From NCBI GenBank assembly GCA_023387965.1, contig JAEWHE010000010.1, positions 62,001 to 126,000 on the forward strand: DNA of 64,000 nucleotides, given 5' to 3'. The notes below the pieces were generated by a model. It searched no databases, was not told the origin of the DNA, and saw only the letters and a list, made by a program, of their open reading frames with translations. Numbering within the stretch: position 1 is the stretch's first letter; each line of letters opens with the position of its first letter. Shown piece after piece: positions 9,401-17,782 of this stretch. The stretch comes from Bacteroidota bacterium. GTDB taxonomy: Bacteria; Bacteroidota; Bacteroidia; Flavobacteriales; Flavobacteriaceae. Made by a program: the position numbers and the translations under genes.

Positions 9401-10424
9401 TACTTTATCTCCTGCAAACAATGGTTATAATTTAGTTGGAAATCCTTATCCATCGGCTATTTCAATCAATTCATTTTTTGCCGCCAACCAAAACGCAATC
9501 GACGGAACAATCTGGTTTTGGAGAAAAAGAAACGGCGTTCTTGGAACTGGTTATGCGACCTCAACAGGTTTAGGAGTAACAAGCGTTCAGCCTGAAACTG
9601 CTTCAATGGATCCAAATAACGCTATAAACGTGGCACAAGGATTTTTTGTAAAAGTAAAACAGAATGCTACGCAAAATAACCTTTTGTTCCACAACAATAT
9701 GCGTCAAAATGCCAATACCTCATTTTTTAGAAATGCTGATGAACAGACTGCCGAAAAACACCGAATTTGGTTGGATTTGAAATCAAATAATGAAGTCGTA
9801 GGACAAACGCTCATTGGTTACATGCAAGGTGCAACCGAAGGTTTAGATTACGGAATTGACGGAAAATATTTTGATGACAGTTCTTTAGCCTTGAGTACGA
9901 TGATTGAAAACACCGAATTGGCTATTCAAGGAAGAAGTTTACCATTTACAATTGAAGACGAAGTACCGCTTTATTTCAAGTCTAATGTTGCTGGAAGTTT
10001 CAGTATTTCACTTTCACAGTTTGACGGAATTTTCTCCGACGAGCAACCTGTTTATTTGATTGACAATAATAATTCGCAAATTATTGACTTGAAATCTGGA
10101 GAATATCAATTCACAACTGCTTCAGGTATTTTCCCTAACCGATTCAAAATTGTTTACCGAAATGCCTTGAATATTGACAATCCAAAAGTTGATTCTAATC
10201 AAATAATCATTTCGCAACAAACATCAATGGTTTCGATTTTTGCAGGAAAAATTACAATAGATAACGTAAAGGTTTTTGATTTAAGCGGAAGATTATTGCT
10301 TGAAAAACAAAATTGTAATACCTCAACCCTCAATTTTTCGTTAGATCAAATTGCCAATCAAGTATTAATGATTCAGGTAACCACGACAGAAAAATTGGTA
10401 GTTAACAAAAAAATAATCCGTTAA
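6408..10424 (+). CDS. Secreted M14 zinc carboxypeptidase with T9SS sorting module
   Basis: A 1,338-residue secreted protein. Signal peptide 1-22 ends in TTFAQ. The M14 carboxypeptidase domain (about 120-420) shows the zinc ligands H185 and E188 in MHGDE, H299 in NYHGG, LNRNYP (258-263) and the probable catalytic E391 in ITIEIS, so it looks active. It is followed by a carboxypeptidase-regulatory-like beta domain (about 424-500), an Ig-like segment and an IPT/TIG-like domain (712-785). From WNGTSW (805) to the end runs a 534-residue module shared with two other cargo genes here (43672-47817 and 48255-51425). It ends in a sorting tail with VFDLSGR and QVLMIQVT. Cell-surface or extracellular peptide cleavage is inferred. 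The next gene starts 10 nt downstream. Confidence 0.92.
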   Translation: MNRTTTSLVLLCLFVMSTTFAQITPKNQTPREKANYYLEDKGEVVFQFTAKSQNQFKELARFLSISHKVVDPVLLRVEAYANKDQFEKFLTYGLPFEVNDADNVFEADEYTTFATAAWDDTWNAYPRYSEYVAKMQYWANTYPNLCKLEEIGTTVRGRKLLVLKISDNAQTHETEPEFLYTSSMHGDEITGYPIMLRFIDYLLTRYNTDSEVANIVNNTQIYICPLANPDGSYRAAANDVYNSSGNSATRANANGIDLNRNYPDAIDGLHPDNGVYQPETLAFMNFEKNHNFVLAANYHGGAEVINFPWDTSTTPGTANFSIHPHDNYFKFVSREYAHNCQEADNHQAYMDDIFNSGQYPGTTNGAAWYSVYGGRQDWNNFFNHNKEITIEISAQKTPSPANLPFYWDRNRKALLDFVKQANFGLQGKVTDASGNPISAKVYVGLQDKMGSWIKTGSLGDYYKVQIAGNYSVTFEAPGYISQTRNVTLTNGMATVLNVEMVATTTLPTANDVTICQDQPANLSATGSNLQWFDSVNSTTALASGNNFTSPNLTTSRSYFVESQTPLAAINPTGLNATNVTAINRYSRFNASIAVKLKSVEVNLANAGDVLIELQNSVGEMLESKVISVAGSGRREVVLDFFVPAQNDLRLVLRESTRAVVTATSNFNYPLTNGTVSITGNSGNGTSLQFYNWKFETVKSPRKEVLVTVRPNPTVETISPATQPAGSEAFVLTVNGSNFVNGQSTIHWNNVEKTTTFVSATQLTANISAADLAVQGNANVTVFNGCNNFQTTASTFTIGAPTTTTWNGTSWTYGTPTASLNAVINGVYVSQAHGGFTALSVTINTGGILQIDQGISVTVVNGITNNAPAVALQVLSGGNLIQTNNSSNVGNILVNRKSSPMYRYDYTLWSSPVSGQNLRGFSPETLVDRFYGYNASTGTNGAYETIFPANETATYNFLPAKGYLVRSPDNYLGYQNASTPGQVYNGIFVGIPQNGPISYTLSPANNGYNLVGNPYPSAISINSFFAANQNAIDGTIWFWRKRNGVLGTGYATSTGLGVTSVQPETASMDPNNAINVAQGFFVKVKQNATQNNLLFHNNMRQNANTSFFRNADEQTAEKHRIWLDLKSNNEVVGQTLIGYMQGATEGLDYGIDGKYFDDSSLALSTMIENTELAIQGRSLPFTIEDEVPLYFKSNVAGSFSISLSQFDGIFSDEQPVYLIDNNNSQIIDLKSGEYQFTTASGIFPNRFKIVYRNALNIDNPKVDSNQIIISQQTSMVSIFAGKITIDNVKVFDLSGRLLLEKQNCNTSTLNFSLDQIANQVLMIQVTTTEKLVVNKKIIR

Positions 10425-10434
10425 GACACAATCA

Positions 10435-10653
10435 ATGAAAAAAAATATAAAATACAGTTTTACACTTCTTGCAGTATTTGTTTTGAATACTTTTCAGGCT
10501 TTCGCCGATGAACCAAACCCATCAGAACCGCCAGAAGATGTTCCTGGAGCACCAATTGATTCAGGACTTTGGATATTGTTTTTAGTTGCGATAGCGTTTG
10601 GCATAATAACAACTGCAAAAGCCATTCGCTCTAAAACGATCTCAATAAATTAA
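10435..10653 (+). CDS. Small PID-type single-pass membrane protein
   Basis: 72 residues: a signal peptide ending near AFADEP, an acidic/proline-rich spacer (NPSEPPEDVP), the motif GAPIDSGLW, one hydrophobic segment (about residues 46-62) and a short basic tail (KAIRSK). This architecture matches what I recall as PID-CTERM proteins of Bacteroidetes, which resemble exosortase substrates. No exosortase is present in the window. It starts exactly 10 nt after the carboxypeptidase stop and is followed by a terminator, so it is co-transcribed with it. Two homologous small genes sit behind two other cargo genes in the window. Function unknown. Confidence 0.85.
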   Translation: MKKNIKYSFTLLAVFVLNTFQAFADEPNPSEPPEDVPGAPIDSGLWILFLVAIAFGIITTAKAIRSKTISIN

Positions 10654-10669
10654 GAAAAAACTCACAAAA

Positions 10670-10700
10670 GCTTAAGGACCCCCTCCTTAAGCCTTTGTTT
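10670..10700 (+). terminator. Terminator of the carboxypeptidase/PID operon
   Basis: GCTTAAGGA (10670-10678) pairs perfectly with TCCTTAAGC (10684-10692) around a 5-nt loop of A/C, followed by CTTTGTTTT. It lies 16 nt after the small gene's stop codon. Confidence 0.8.
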
Positions 10701-10758
10701 TCAGGTAATTAATGAAAAATTAAACCAAAAAAAGTAATAATTTAAAAAAGTAATTTCT

Positions 10759-10766
10759 TACATTTG
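10759..10766 (+). promoter_or_regulatory. -7 promoter box for the glycine-rich cargo gene
   Basis: TACATTTG fits TAnnTTTG. No suitably spaced TTG is present. It would give a leader of about 125 nt before the ATG at 10899, long for this window. Confidence 0.4.
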
Positions 10767-10898
10767 TCCCAGTAACCTAATTTATTCATTATAAAAAAGT
10801 TACTTTCAAAAAATACCCGCCCCGGTACTTTTTGAAAAATATTGCCCAAATCTATTTTATCGTAAACTTTATTCATCATCTAATCCCCATTACGGATC

Positions 10899-13800
10899 AT
10901 GAAAAAAAACTACCTACTCAGTTGCAGGCTATGGCTTGCATTAATGCTCGTTTGTATCTCTTTCGAGTCATTTTCACAAACGGTTTTGTTAACCGACAAC
11001 ACCCCTGGAAATAAAAATTATACCGTTCCTGCCGGAATTACCGCTCTAACAATTGAAGTTTGGGGAGCGGGAGGTCATGGAGCGAACAGAACCACGAGTG
11101 GCAATGGCGGCGGCGGCGGCGGTGGTGCTTATTCCAGAATATTAATTCCTGTGGTTCCTGGAAGTTCAATTCCGTACGGTGTTGGAGCTGGAAGTTCTTC
11201 CAATGCTGCAGGCGGAGACAGCTGGTTTTTAAATACCACCACAGTTCTTGCAAAAGGAGGTAGCAGTAGTCCGCAAAACAGCGTCACGGGAGGTTTGGGA
11301 GGTCAAGCTTCCCAAGGTTTCGGCGATGTCGTTTATAGTGGCGGAAATGGATTTACGGCTGCAACGGGATCCGCAAGCAATGCTGGTGGTGGTGGTTCGT
11401 CTGCTGGTACTGCTTCCAACGGAAATAATTCTACTGGAAGAAACGGAGGTGTCGCGCCACCTGGAGGTGCAGCTGGAGGATTAGGAGGATCAATTGGGGG
11501 AACTGCATCTGGAGCCGCTGGTAACATTCCAGGTGGTGGCGGTGGTGGAGCAATTCGCACGGCATTTGACTTCAACGGTGGAAATGGCGGAAACGGTCAA
11601 GTCAGGATTACTGCACCTCAGCAATATAGAGCAGAATTTATTTCTATGGATACTGGCCTCCCGACCTGGTGTGTTGGAGAAACCAGAACTGTTTCAGTGA
11701 CAGTTCGAAATATGGGAATGGCAACATGGACCAATTCTGGATCAGACATAAACATTGGAGTAAAATGGAACGCTGATCCTGATTATTTGGTTAGAACGGA
11801 CGCGAACAATCTCGCTCCGGGAAGTACTGAAACTTTTTTTCTCACGGTCACCGCTCCTACAGCAGGAAGCAACAATCTTCAATTTGATATCGTAAATGAA
11901 TTAGTTTGCTGGTTTGGAAACAATAACGGAAGTTGCGGACCAGGAAATTCAGTCTTTAGGTCTTCAAATCTGACAATTCAAAATTGCGTAGCGAATGGAC
12001 CTGGAGGTGTGAGAACCAATCTTCAATTATGGCTTCGTGCCGATTTATTAAACGGAACTCCAACTGTTGCAGACAACACACAAGTTTCAACTTGGAATAC
12101 CCAAGCCAACGGAAGCAACGCTGTTGTAAATACTAACGGTCAACAACCAACTTTTAGAAACACTGCAACCCTAAATGCTAACTTTAATGCGGTGGTGGAT
12201 TTTACAAATAATTATAACAACGCGCCAATTGATTTTAATTATTCCAGACCAAATCAACAATATTTGGAAGGCAGTTCTGGATATTATTCACAAGACATGT
12301 TTGTAGTGTCAATCCCAGATACAAATATTTCTGCGGCAACGCCAAGTATGGACATTTTTTGTGGCGATAGTCAACCTACGATAGATAATGATGAAGACGG
12401 ATCTGGAATCGGTTACGGAGGTTATTCAATTCGTTTTACAAACGAGGTAATTTCTTACGCTGTTGGTACGAGTGGACAGCAAGCAGATGTGAATCTGCGA
12501 GGTTTCGGAGTGGCACAGACTAGCACTTCTGTCGGCTACAATCAAGGCACAGTTGGCATGATTAACACTCGAAATAATATTGCAGGGAATAACCAAGAAC
12601 TTCATTATAATGGAGTAAATATTGTAAATACAGTTGTGGGATTACCTAACTTCAGAAACGTTAATAACAGCCGCTTCTGGATTGGTAGAAGTCAAGCGTT
12701 TAGAAGTAGCCTCGATGCGAGAGTTGCAGAAATCATCACTTTCGATTCTCGAAAAAATGATGCAACGGAAAGAAACCGCATTGAATCTTATTTAGGAATA
12801 AAATATGGTATCACACTTGGCGTGAACGGAACGTCTCAAAATTATGTAGATTCTAACGGAACTGTGATTTGGAATATAACTGCAAATTCTGGTTATAACT
12901 TCAATATTGCAGGAATTGGTCGTGATGATATTTCTCGCTTAACGCAAAAACAATCCCGCAGTTCCAATGACGGAAATGATGTGGTGATTGCTTTAGGAGA
13001 TGTTGTAGCAGCAACAAATACTGCTAACACTAATACTTTTGGGAATAACAGAAACTTTCTCGTTTGGGGACATAACAATGGAACTTTGGCCTCTTCAGGA
13101 GTTAACACTACCGTTTCTTTGGGTAATTTTTCCACTACATTCTTTCGTGGAAACCGTATCTACAAAGCTGTGGAAACTGGTGGCGACATCGCGCAAACAA
13201 CCGTGTCTTTTCCGAGAAATACTTTGGCATCTGCTTTTCCTAAAGGAACGAATCAAGAATATGTATTGATTGTGTCAACCGCAGCTGATTTTGCGTCAGC
13301 AAATATTGTGGACATTATTCCTTTGAAAGATAATGGAACCACACTTGAAACTTGGTATGATTTTGACGGAACAAAATTTTTTAGTTTTGGTGTGGCCAAT
13401 GAAAATACTAACAGATATCGCTTAGATCACAATACTTCTGATTTCATCATTGGCGAAAAAAACATCAATCTTAATGCTAATTTTACGGTTTCGGGTTGGT
13501 GCAGAACTTCCGGCAACAACGGTTCGGTTGTGGCAAAAAGTGGCGCTTACGATTTTTACGTAAATGCTGCGGGACGATTTGTAGGAAACTGGAATAACGC
13601 TGATAGAATCATTTCAAACGTGAGTGTGAACGATGGAAAATGGCATTATGTAGCTGTGACTTTTGCTTCGGGGACTGCGAGATTGTATGTTGATGGTGTA
13701 GAAGATGCATCTTCAACTTCTCAACCAAATCCAACTTCAAATAGCAATCATTTTTCAATTGGAGCGGTTTGGAGCAACAAAGGAGCCATTTCAAAAACTT

Positions 13801-15929
13801 TTATTGGTGATATTGATGAAATCAGAATTTGGAATTCTGCCTTAAGTGTAACCCAACTTCGTTACATCATGAACCAAGAAATTGAGAAAAACGGAACGGC
13901 TGTTTTTGGAAAATCTGTTCCAAATACCATTACCAAAAATGATATTTCGGGTACTTTATGGAGCAATCTTTTAGTTTATTACGATGTCAATTCGTTTTAC
14001 GGGACAACAGTAAAAGACAAATCTGATAATAATTTTTGGGCAAGGTTAAAATACCTCAATAACGATAAAATTATTGCAAATTCGCAAACCGCACCATTAC
14101 CGTATGTAAGTGCTGCCGGAGGAAATTGGTCGAACACAGCAACTTGGTTAAACGGAAATGTACAGGAATTACCTTATGCTTTATCTATTTCAACGCCTCG
14201 TGTTCCCATCGATTGGAACATCGTAGAAACAGGTCACGCTGTTACTTCTAACGGAAATAAAAATGTACTGGCATTGTCTATCAATTCCAATACGCTTTCG
14301 GCTACAAATGATACAAAAATGGAGGTTTCGCATTATCTAAAGATTAATGGCAAACTTGATTTGGTAGGCAGATCTCAATTAATTCAAACCTTAAACAGTG
14401 ACTTTGAAGCTACCAGTTCGGGGAATGCAGAACGTGACCAACAAGGAACGAGCAATTTGTTTAATTATAATTATTGGTCTTCACCGGTAAATACCATCAA
14501 CAATACAATTAACAATGGAACTTACACGGTTTCAAGTGTTTTTAAAGATGGAACCACCGCTACTCCACAAAATATTAATTTCATTGGAGGTTATAATGGT
14601 TCGCCAACAAGTCCGATTTCTATTGCGAGATATTGGTTATACAAATTTCAAAATACATCAGGTGTTTATGCAAATTGGGTTGCAATCAATGAAAATTCCC
14701 CACTTTTCGCCGGACAAGGATTTACCATGAAAGGTAGTGGAGCGGCAACACCAATGCAAAATTACACTTTCGTAGGAAAACCAAACAACGGTAGAATTTC
14801 GGTAAATATTGGCGCGAATATGTCAAATTTATTAGGAAATCCTTATTTATCCGCTATGGATTCTCGAGAATTTATTATCAACAATACAGGAGTGATGACG
14901 GGAACCATTTATTTTTGGGACCAATACGGCGGAAACACGCACATTTTAAGAGAATATCAAGGGGGTTATGCAGCCAGAAATTTAACCGGAGGCGTTGCGG
15001 CTGTTGCAAATCCTGATGTCATGCCGGGATCTGGAACCAAAATTCCTGCGAGATTTATTCCGGTTGGTCAAGGTTTCTGGATTGAATCGAATGGTTCGGG
15101 AGGAAATTTAACTTTTGATAATAATCAAAGAAGTTTTATTAAAGAGGATGAAGCCGATTCGTTTACGATGTTCAAACAAAACAACGCTTTAACCGAAGCT
15201 GAGCATTTTTCGAAAAACACTAGCGATAATATTGAAGAAAATGACGGTTTCAAAAAGATACGTCTTCATTATTTGGCGAACGGTGTGAAACGAGAGTTGC
15301 TATTAGGTTTTATGGATGAAAATGCTTCGGAAGCGTTTGATCCGGGTTACGATGGTCCTCAATGGGACACTCAAAATAATGATATTTTCTTCCCTCATGA
15401 AACCGGAAATTTAGTAATTCAAGGCGTTGGAACGTTTAATGTTAACAGCCATTTTCCTATAACGTTAAAAAATTCTCTAAACGGTGAAGTAAAAATAAAA
15501 TTAGCCGAAAGCAATAATTTCAACCCTTCGCAAGAAATTTACGTTTATGATGCTCAAAATGAAACGTTTTATGATATCAGAAACGAAGATTTTTTCATAA
15601 ATTTGAATAGCGGAACTCACGAAAACCGATTTTCAATTCGCTTTACAAACGAGGAAAATTTAGGAATCAATCCGGTTAAAGAAAACGACATTCGCATTGC
15701 TTTTGCGTACGCCACTAATGTCTTACACATTAAAAACCCTACGCAAAACGCAAAGATACTTTCGGTTACAGCATTTAATATTTTAGGTCAAGAAATTAAA
15801 TTTAATGATGTAAGAAATGAAGATCAAGCCGAAATCACCATTCCTTTTAACGGCTACGCTGCCGGAACTTACATTTTTAAAATTAAAACTGATAGAGGCG
15901 ATTTTAGTTATAAAATCGTAAAAAAATAA
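10899..15929 (+). CDS. Giant secreted adhesin-like protein: Gly-rich, LamG, T9SS type A tail
   Basis: A 1,676-residue extracellular protein. Signal peptide 1-27 (ends SFSQ). A glycine-rich beta region (about 45-235) is followed by an Ig-like/CARDB-like domain (about 245-360). Next is a DUF8202-like lectin-fold domain that begins near NLQLWLRADL and closes with YLGIKYGI. A LamG/concanavalin domain (about 855-1000, with WHYVAVTF and DEIRIWN) comes before a long C-terminal region. The last 75 residues form a type A sorting domain: FNILGQEI, then YAAGTYIFKI and the basic end KIVKK. No catalytic motif is seen, so surface adhesion is inferred. Unlike the other three giant genes it has no small membrane-protein partner and lacks their WNGT module. 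Confidence 0.9.
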   Translation: MKKNYLLSCRLWLALMLVCISFESFSQTVLLTDNTPGNKNYTVPAGITALTIEVWGAGGHGANRTTSGNGGGGGGGAYSRILIPVVPGSSIPYGVGAGSSSNAAGGDSWFLNTTTVLAKGGSSSPQNSVTGGLGGQASQGFGDVVYSGGNGFTAATGSASNAGGGGSSAGTASNGNNSTGRNGGVAPPGGAAGGLGGSIGGTASGAAGNIPGGGGGGAIRTAFDFNGGNGGNGQVRITAPQQYRAEFISMDTGLPTWCVGETRTVSVTVRNMGMATWTNSGSDINIGVKWNADPDYLVRTDANNLAPGSTETFFLTVTAPTAGSNNLQFDIVNELVCWFGNNNGSCGPGNSVFRSSNLTIQNCVANGPGGVRTNLQLWLRADLLNGTPTVADNTQVSTWNTQANGSNAVVNTNGQQPTFRNTATLNANFNAVVDFTNNYNNAPIDFNYSRPNQQYLEGSSGYYSQDMFVVSIPDTNISAATPSMDIFCGDSQPTIDNDEDGSGIGYGGYSIRFTNEVISYAVGTSGQQADVNLRGFGVAQTSTSVGYNQGTVGMINTRNNIAGNNQELHYNGVNIVNTVVGLPNFRNVNNSRFWIGRSQAFRSSLDARVAEIITFDSRKNDATERNRIESYLGIKYGITLGVNGTSQNYVDSNGTVIWNITANSGYNFNIAGIGRDDISRLTQKQSRSSNDGNDVVIALGDVVAATNTANTNTFGNNRNFLVWGHNNGTLASSGVNTTVSLGNFSTTFFRGNRIYKAVETGGDIAQTTVSFPRNTLASAFPKGTNQEYVLIVSTAADFASANIVDIIPLKDNGTTLETWYDFDGTKFFSFGVANENTNRYRLDHNTSDFIIGEKNINLNANFTVSGWCRTSGNNGSVVAKSGAYDFYVNAAGRFVGNWNNADRIISNVSVNDGKWHYVAVTFASGTARLYVDGVEDASSTSQPNPTSNSNHFSIGAVWSNKGAISKTFIGDIDEIRIWNSALSVTQLRYIMNQEIEKNGTAVFGKSVPNTITKNDISGTLWSNLLVYYDVNSFYGTTVKDKSDNNFWARLKYLNNDKIIANSQTAPLPYVSAAGGNWSNTATWLNGNVQELPYALSISTPRVPIDWNIVETGHAVTSNGNKNVLALSINSNTLSATNDTKMEVSHYLKINGKLDLVGRSQLIQTLNSDFEATSSGNAERDQQGTSNLFNYNYWSSPVNTINNTINNGTYTVSSVFKDGTTATPQNINFIGGYNGSPTSPISIARYWLYKFQNTSGVYANWVAINENSPLFAGQGFTMKGSGAATPMQNYTFVGKPNNGRISVNIGANMSNLLGNPYLSAMDSREFIINNTGVMTGTIYFWDQYGGNTHILREYQGGYAARNLTGGVAAVANPDVMPGSGTKIPARFIPVGQGFWIESNGSGGNLTFDNNQRSFIKEDEADSFTMFKQNNALTEAEHFSKNTSDNIEENDGFKKIRLHYLANGVKRELLLGFMDENASEAFDPGYDGPQWDTQNNDIFFPHETGNLVIQGVGTFNVNSHFPITLKNSLNGEVKIKLAESNNFNPSQEIYVYDAQNETFYDIRNEDFFINLNSGTHENRFSIRFTNEENLGINPVKENDIRIAFAYATNVLHIKNPTQNAKILSVTAFNILGQEIKFNDVRNEDQAEITIPFNGYAAGTYIFKIKTDRGDFSYKIVKK

Positions 15930-15955
15930 ACCGCAATTATGGGGATTGCGGTTTA
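15928..15955 (+). terminator. Weak hairpin after the glycine-rich cargo gene
   Basis: AAACCGCAAT (15928-15937) pairs with ATTGCGGTTT (15945-15954). It overlaps the stop codon by two bases. The following T-run is short, so terminator strength is uncertain. Confidence 0.5.
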
Positions 15956-15983
15956 GGAGTTGGCAAGTTACCAACATTAAAAG

Positions 15984-16012
15984 AAGAGTTCTGCGGGGTT
16001 GGCAGAACTCTT
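15984..16012 (-). terminator. Terminator of hisS
   Basis: AAGAGTTCTGC (15984-15994) and GCAGAACTCTT (16002-16012) form a perfect 11-bp stem with a 7-nt loop. On the minus strand it follows the hisS stop codon by 5 nt and is trailed by CTTTTAATG. Confidence 0.7.
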
Positions 16013-16017
16013 CAACT

Positions 16018-17391
16018 TTATATACTTTGCAATATTTGTTCCAAACCATTAAAATCAACAGTTTCTTTTTCGCCAGAAAGTAAATTTTTTACGGTAAATT
16101 TTTCTTCAGCAATCTCGTTGCTTCCCACCATGATGGCAAACGGAATATTTTTTTTCTCTGCGTGCTTAAATTGCTTGTCCATCTTGGCTTTATCCGGAAA
16201 CATTTCTACTGCAATGTCCAAATCCCTCAACTTCGAAATAGTTTTCATGGCGTAAAAAGCTTCGGTTTCGCCAAAATTAAAAAACAACGCTTTTGTACCT
16301 ATGGCAATCGTTTCGGGGAATAAATTAAGTTCTTCTAAAACCAAATAAATTCGGTCTAAGCCAAATGAAATCCCCACTCCACTCATATTTTTCAGCCCAA
16401 AAATTCCCGTAAGATCATCATATCTTCCACCTCCACCAATGGATCCCATGGCAATATTTTTAGGAGCAGAAACTTCGAAAATAGCTCCCGTGTAATAATT
16501 TAATCCTCTCGCCAAAGTCACATCAAGGTCGATTGTGGCACATTTTAGTCCGAGATTTTCTACGTTTTCACAAATAAATTGCAACTCCTCTACTCCTTTT
16601 TTTCCTTCTTCTGAAGCGGAAAGCAAAGCCGAAAGCTGCTCGATTTTTTCTTGCAAAGTTCCCGAAAAGCTGAACAAAAGTTGTACTTTTTGTATCGCTT
16701 CCGCGGAAATTCCTTTAGCTAACATTTCGCTTTTTACGCCATCTTCGCCAATTTTATCGAGTTTGTCTAAAGCGACAGTGAAGTCAATCAATTTATCCGA
16801 AGCGCCAATGACTTCCGCAATTCCGGAAAGAATTTTTCGGTTGTTAATTTTAATGGTAACACCTTCTAATTTTAGCTCTGCAAAAACCGAGTCGTATAAT
16901 TGAACCAATTCAATTTCTTGCCACAAAGATTTCGATCCTACAACATCTGCATCACATTGGTAAAATTCACGAAAACGCCCTTTTTGCGGATTATCAGCTC
17001 TCCAAACGGGTTGGATTTGGTAACGTTTGAAAGGAAATTCCAAATTATTTTGATGTTGAACAACAAACCTTGCAAACGGAACGGTCAAATCGTAACGCAA
17101 AGCTTTTTCAGAAAGTGAATTTGAAAATTTAGCAAGATTTCCGTCTTCTAAAGATTTTAAATCGGCTTTTTTTACTTTGTCTCCAGAATTTAATATCTTA
17201 AAAATCAAGCGATCACCTTCTTCGCCGTATTTTCCCATGAGGGTTTCTGAGTTTTCAAAAGATGGGGTTTCGATGGGTTGGTAACCAAATTTTTCAAAAT
17301 TTTTCCGGATGGTAGAAAATATATATTGTCGCTTGTAAACTTCTGCGGGCGAAAAATCGCGGGTTCCTTTTGGAATGCCTGGTTTTGCCAT
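16018..17391 (-). CDS. hisS: Histidyl-tRNA synthetase
   Basis: A 457-residue class II aminoacyl-tRNA synthetase that charges tRNA-His. Class II motif 1 falls in the QPIETPSFE region, motif 2 in FREFYQCDADVVG, the HisA signature is seen in ARGLNYYTGAIFEV, and motif 3 in GVGISFGLDRIYL. The C-terminal anticodon-binding domain is present. The start at MAKPGIPKGTRDFSP is the standard family N-terminus. It stands alone, with its own terminator and a 467-bp upstream gap that holds repeat copy B. Confidence 0.97.
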   Translation of the reverse strand: MAKPGIPKGTRDFSPAEVYKRQYIFSTIRKNFEKFGYQPIETPSFENSETLMGKYGEEGDRLIFKILNSGDKVKKADLKSLEDGNLAKFSNSLSEKALRYDLTVPFARFVVQHQNNLEFPFKRYQIQPVWRADNPQKGRFREFYQCDADVVGSKSLWQEIELVQLYDSVFAELKLEGVTIKINNRKILSGIAEVIGASDKLIDFTVALDKLDKIGEDGVKSEMLAKGISAEAIQKVQLLFSFSGTLQEKIEQLSALLSASEEGKKGVEELQFICENVENLGLKCATIDLDVTLARGLNYYTGAIFEVSAPKNIAMGSIGGGGRYDDLTGIFGLKNMSGVGISFGLDRIYLVLEELNLFPETIAIGTKALFFNFGETEAFYAMKTISKLRDLDIAVEMFPDKAKMDKQFKHAEKKNIPFAIMVGSNEIAEEKFTVKNLLSGEKETVDFNGLEQILQSI

Positions 17392-17566
17392 TTCGATTTT
17401 TAATTTAGGATTTAAAATGCTTTATATTTTTAACGGCGTTTTAACCGAAAAAATTAATTGGCTAAATTACTTTTTATAGCCGACATAATTTCTAAATAAT
17501 TTCTAAATTTTTTTCCGGAGCGATTGTAATTTTTATACGCAAACTTTGTTACTGCCGCCAAAAATG

Positions 17567-17717
17567 CCTAAAGTTTTTTCTTTAGCCCCGTCCCGAAGTT
17601 TCGGGAGTAGCGGAAATCCTTTTATCAATTTCCTCAAAAATTGATAAAAGATTGTAGCGGAAAGCGGGAAAATGTCCCGAAGCTTCGGGAGCTGAAAATG
17701 CCCAAGCCACTCGCTCC
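17567..17717 (+). repeat. Dispersed structured repeat, copy B (most complete)
   Basis: The fullest copy, in order: CCTAAAGTTTTTTC, TAGCCCCG (17583-17590), hairpin TCCCGAA/TTCGGGA (17591-17606), GTAGCGGAAATC, a perfect 13-bp stem CTTTTATCAATTT/AAATTGATAAAAG (17619-17631 with 17638-17650), TGTAGCGGAAAGCGGGAAAA, palindrome TCCCGAAGCTTCGGGA (17675-17690), then GCTGAAAATGCCCAAGCCAC and TCGCTCC. Shared blocks link it to copies A, C and D. It lies between divergent hisS and the permease gene and has no coding potential I would trust. Confidence 0.8.
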
Positions 17718-17774
17718 AAAAAAACTTACACAAATATCTTACTTTATTTTTTAGAATTTCGGTTTTAGAATTGT

Positions 17775-17782
17775 TACTTTTG
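17775..17782 (+). promoter_or_regulatory. -7 promoter box for the permease gene
   Basis: TACTTTTG fits TAnnTTTG. No TTG is seen 17-23 nt upstream. It is about 77 nt before the ATG at 17859. Confidence 0.35.

Noticed and set aside
11333..11575. Proline-rich 80-codon frame on the minus strand
   Set aside because: It is the complement of the glycine-rich region of the giant cargo gene (glycine codons read as proline on the other strand).
17533..17733. 66-codon minus-strand frame in the hisS-permease gap
   Set aside because: It is spread over the hairpins of repeat copy B, and its sequence follows the repeat, not a protein family.
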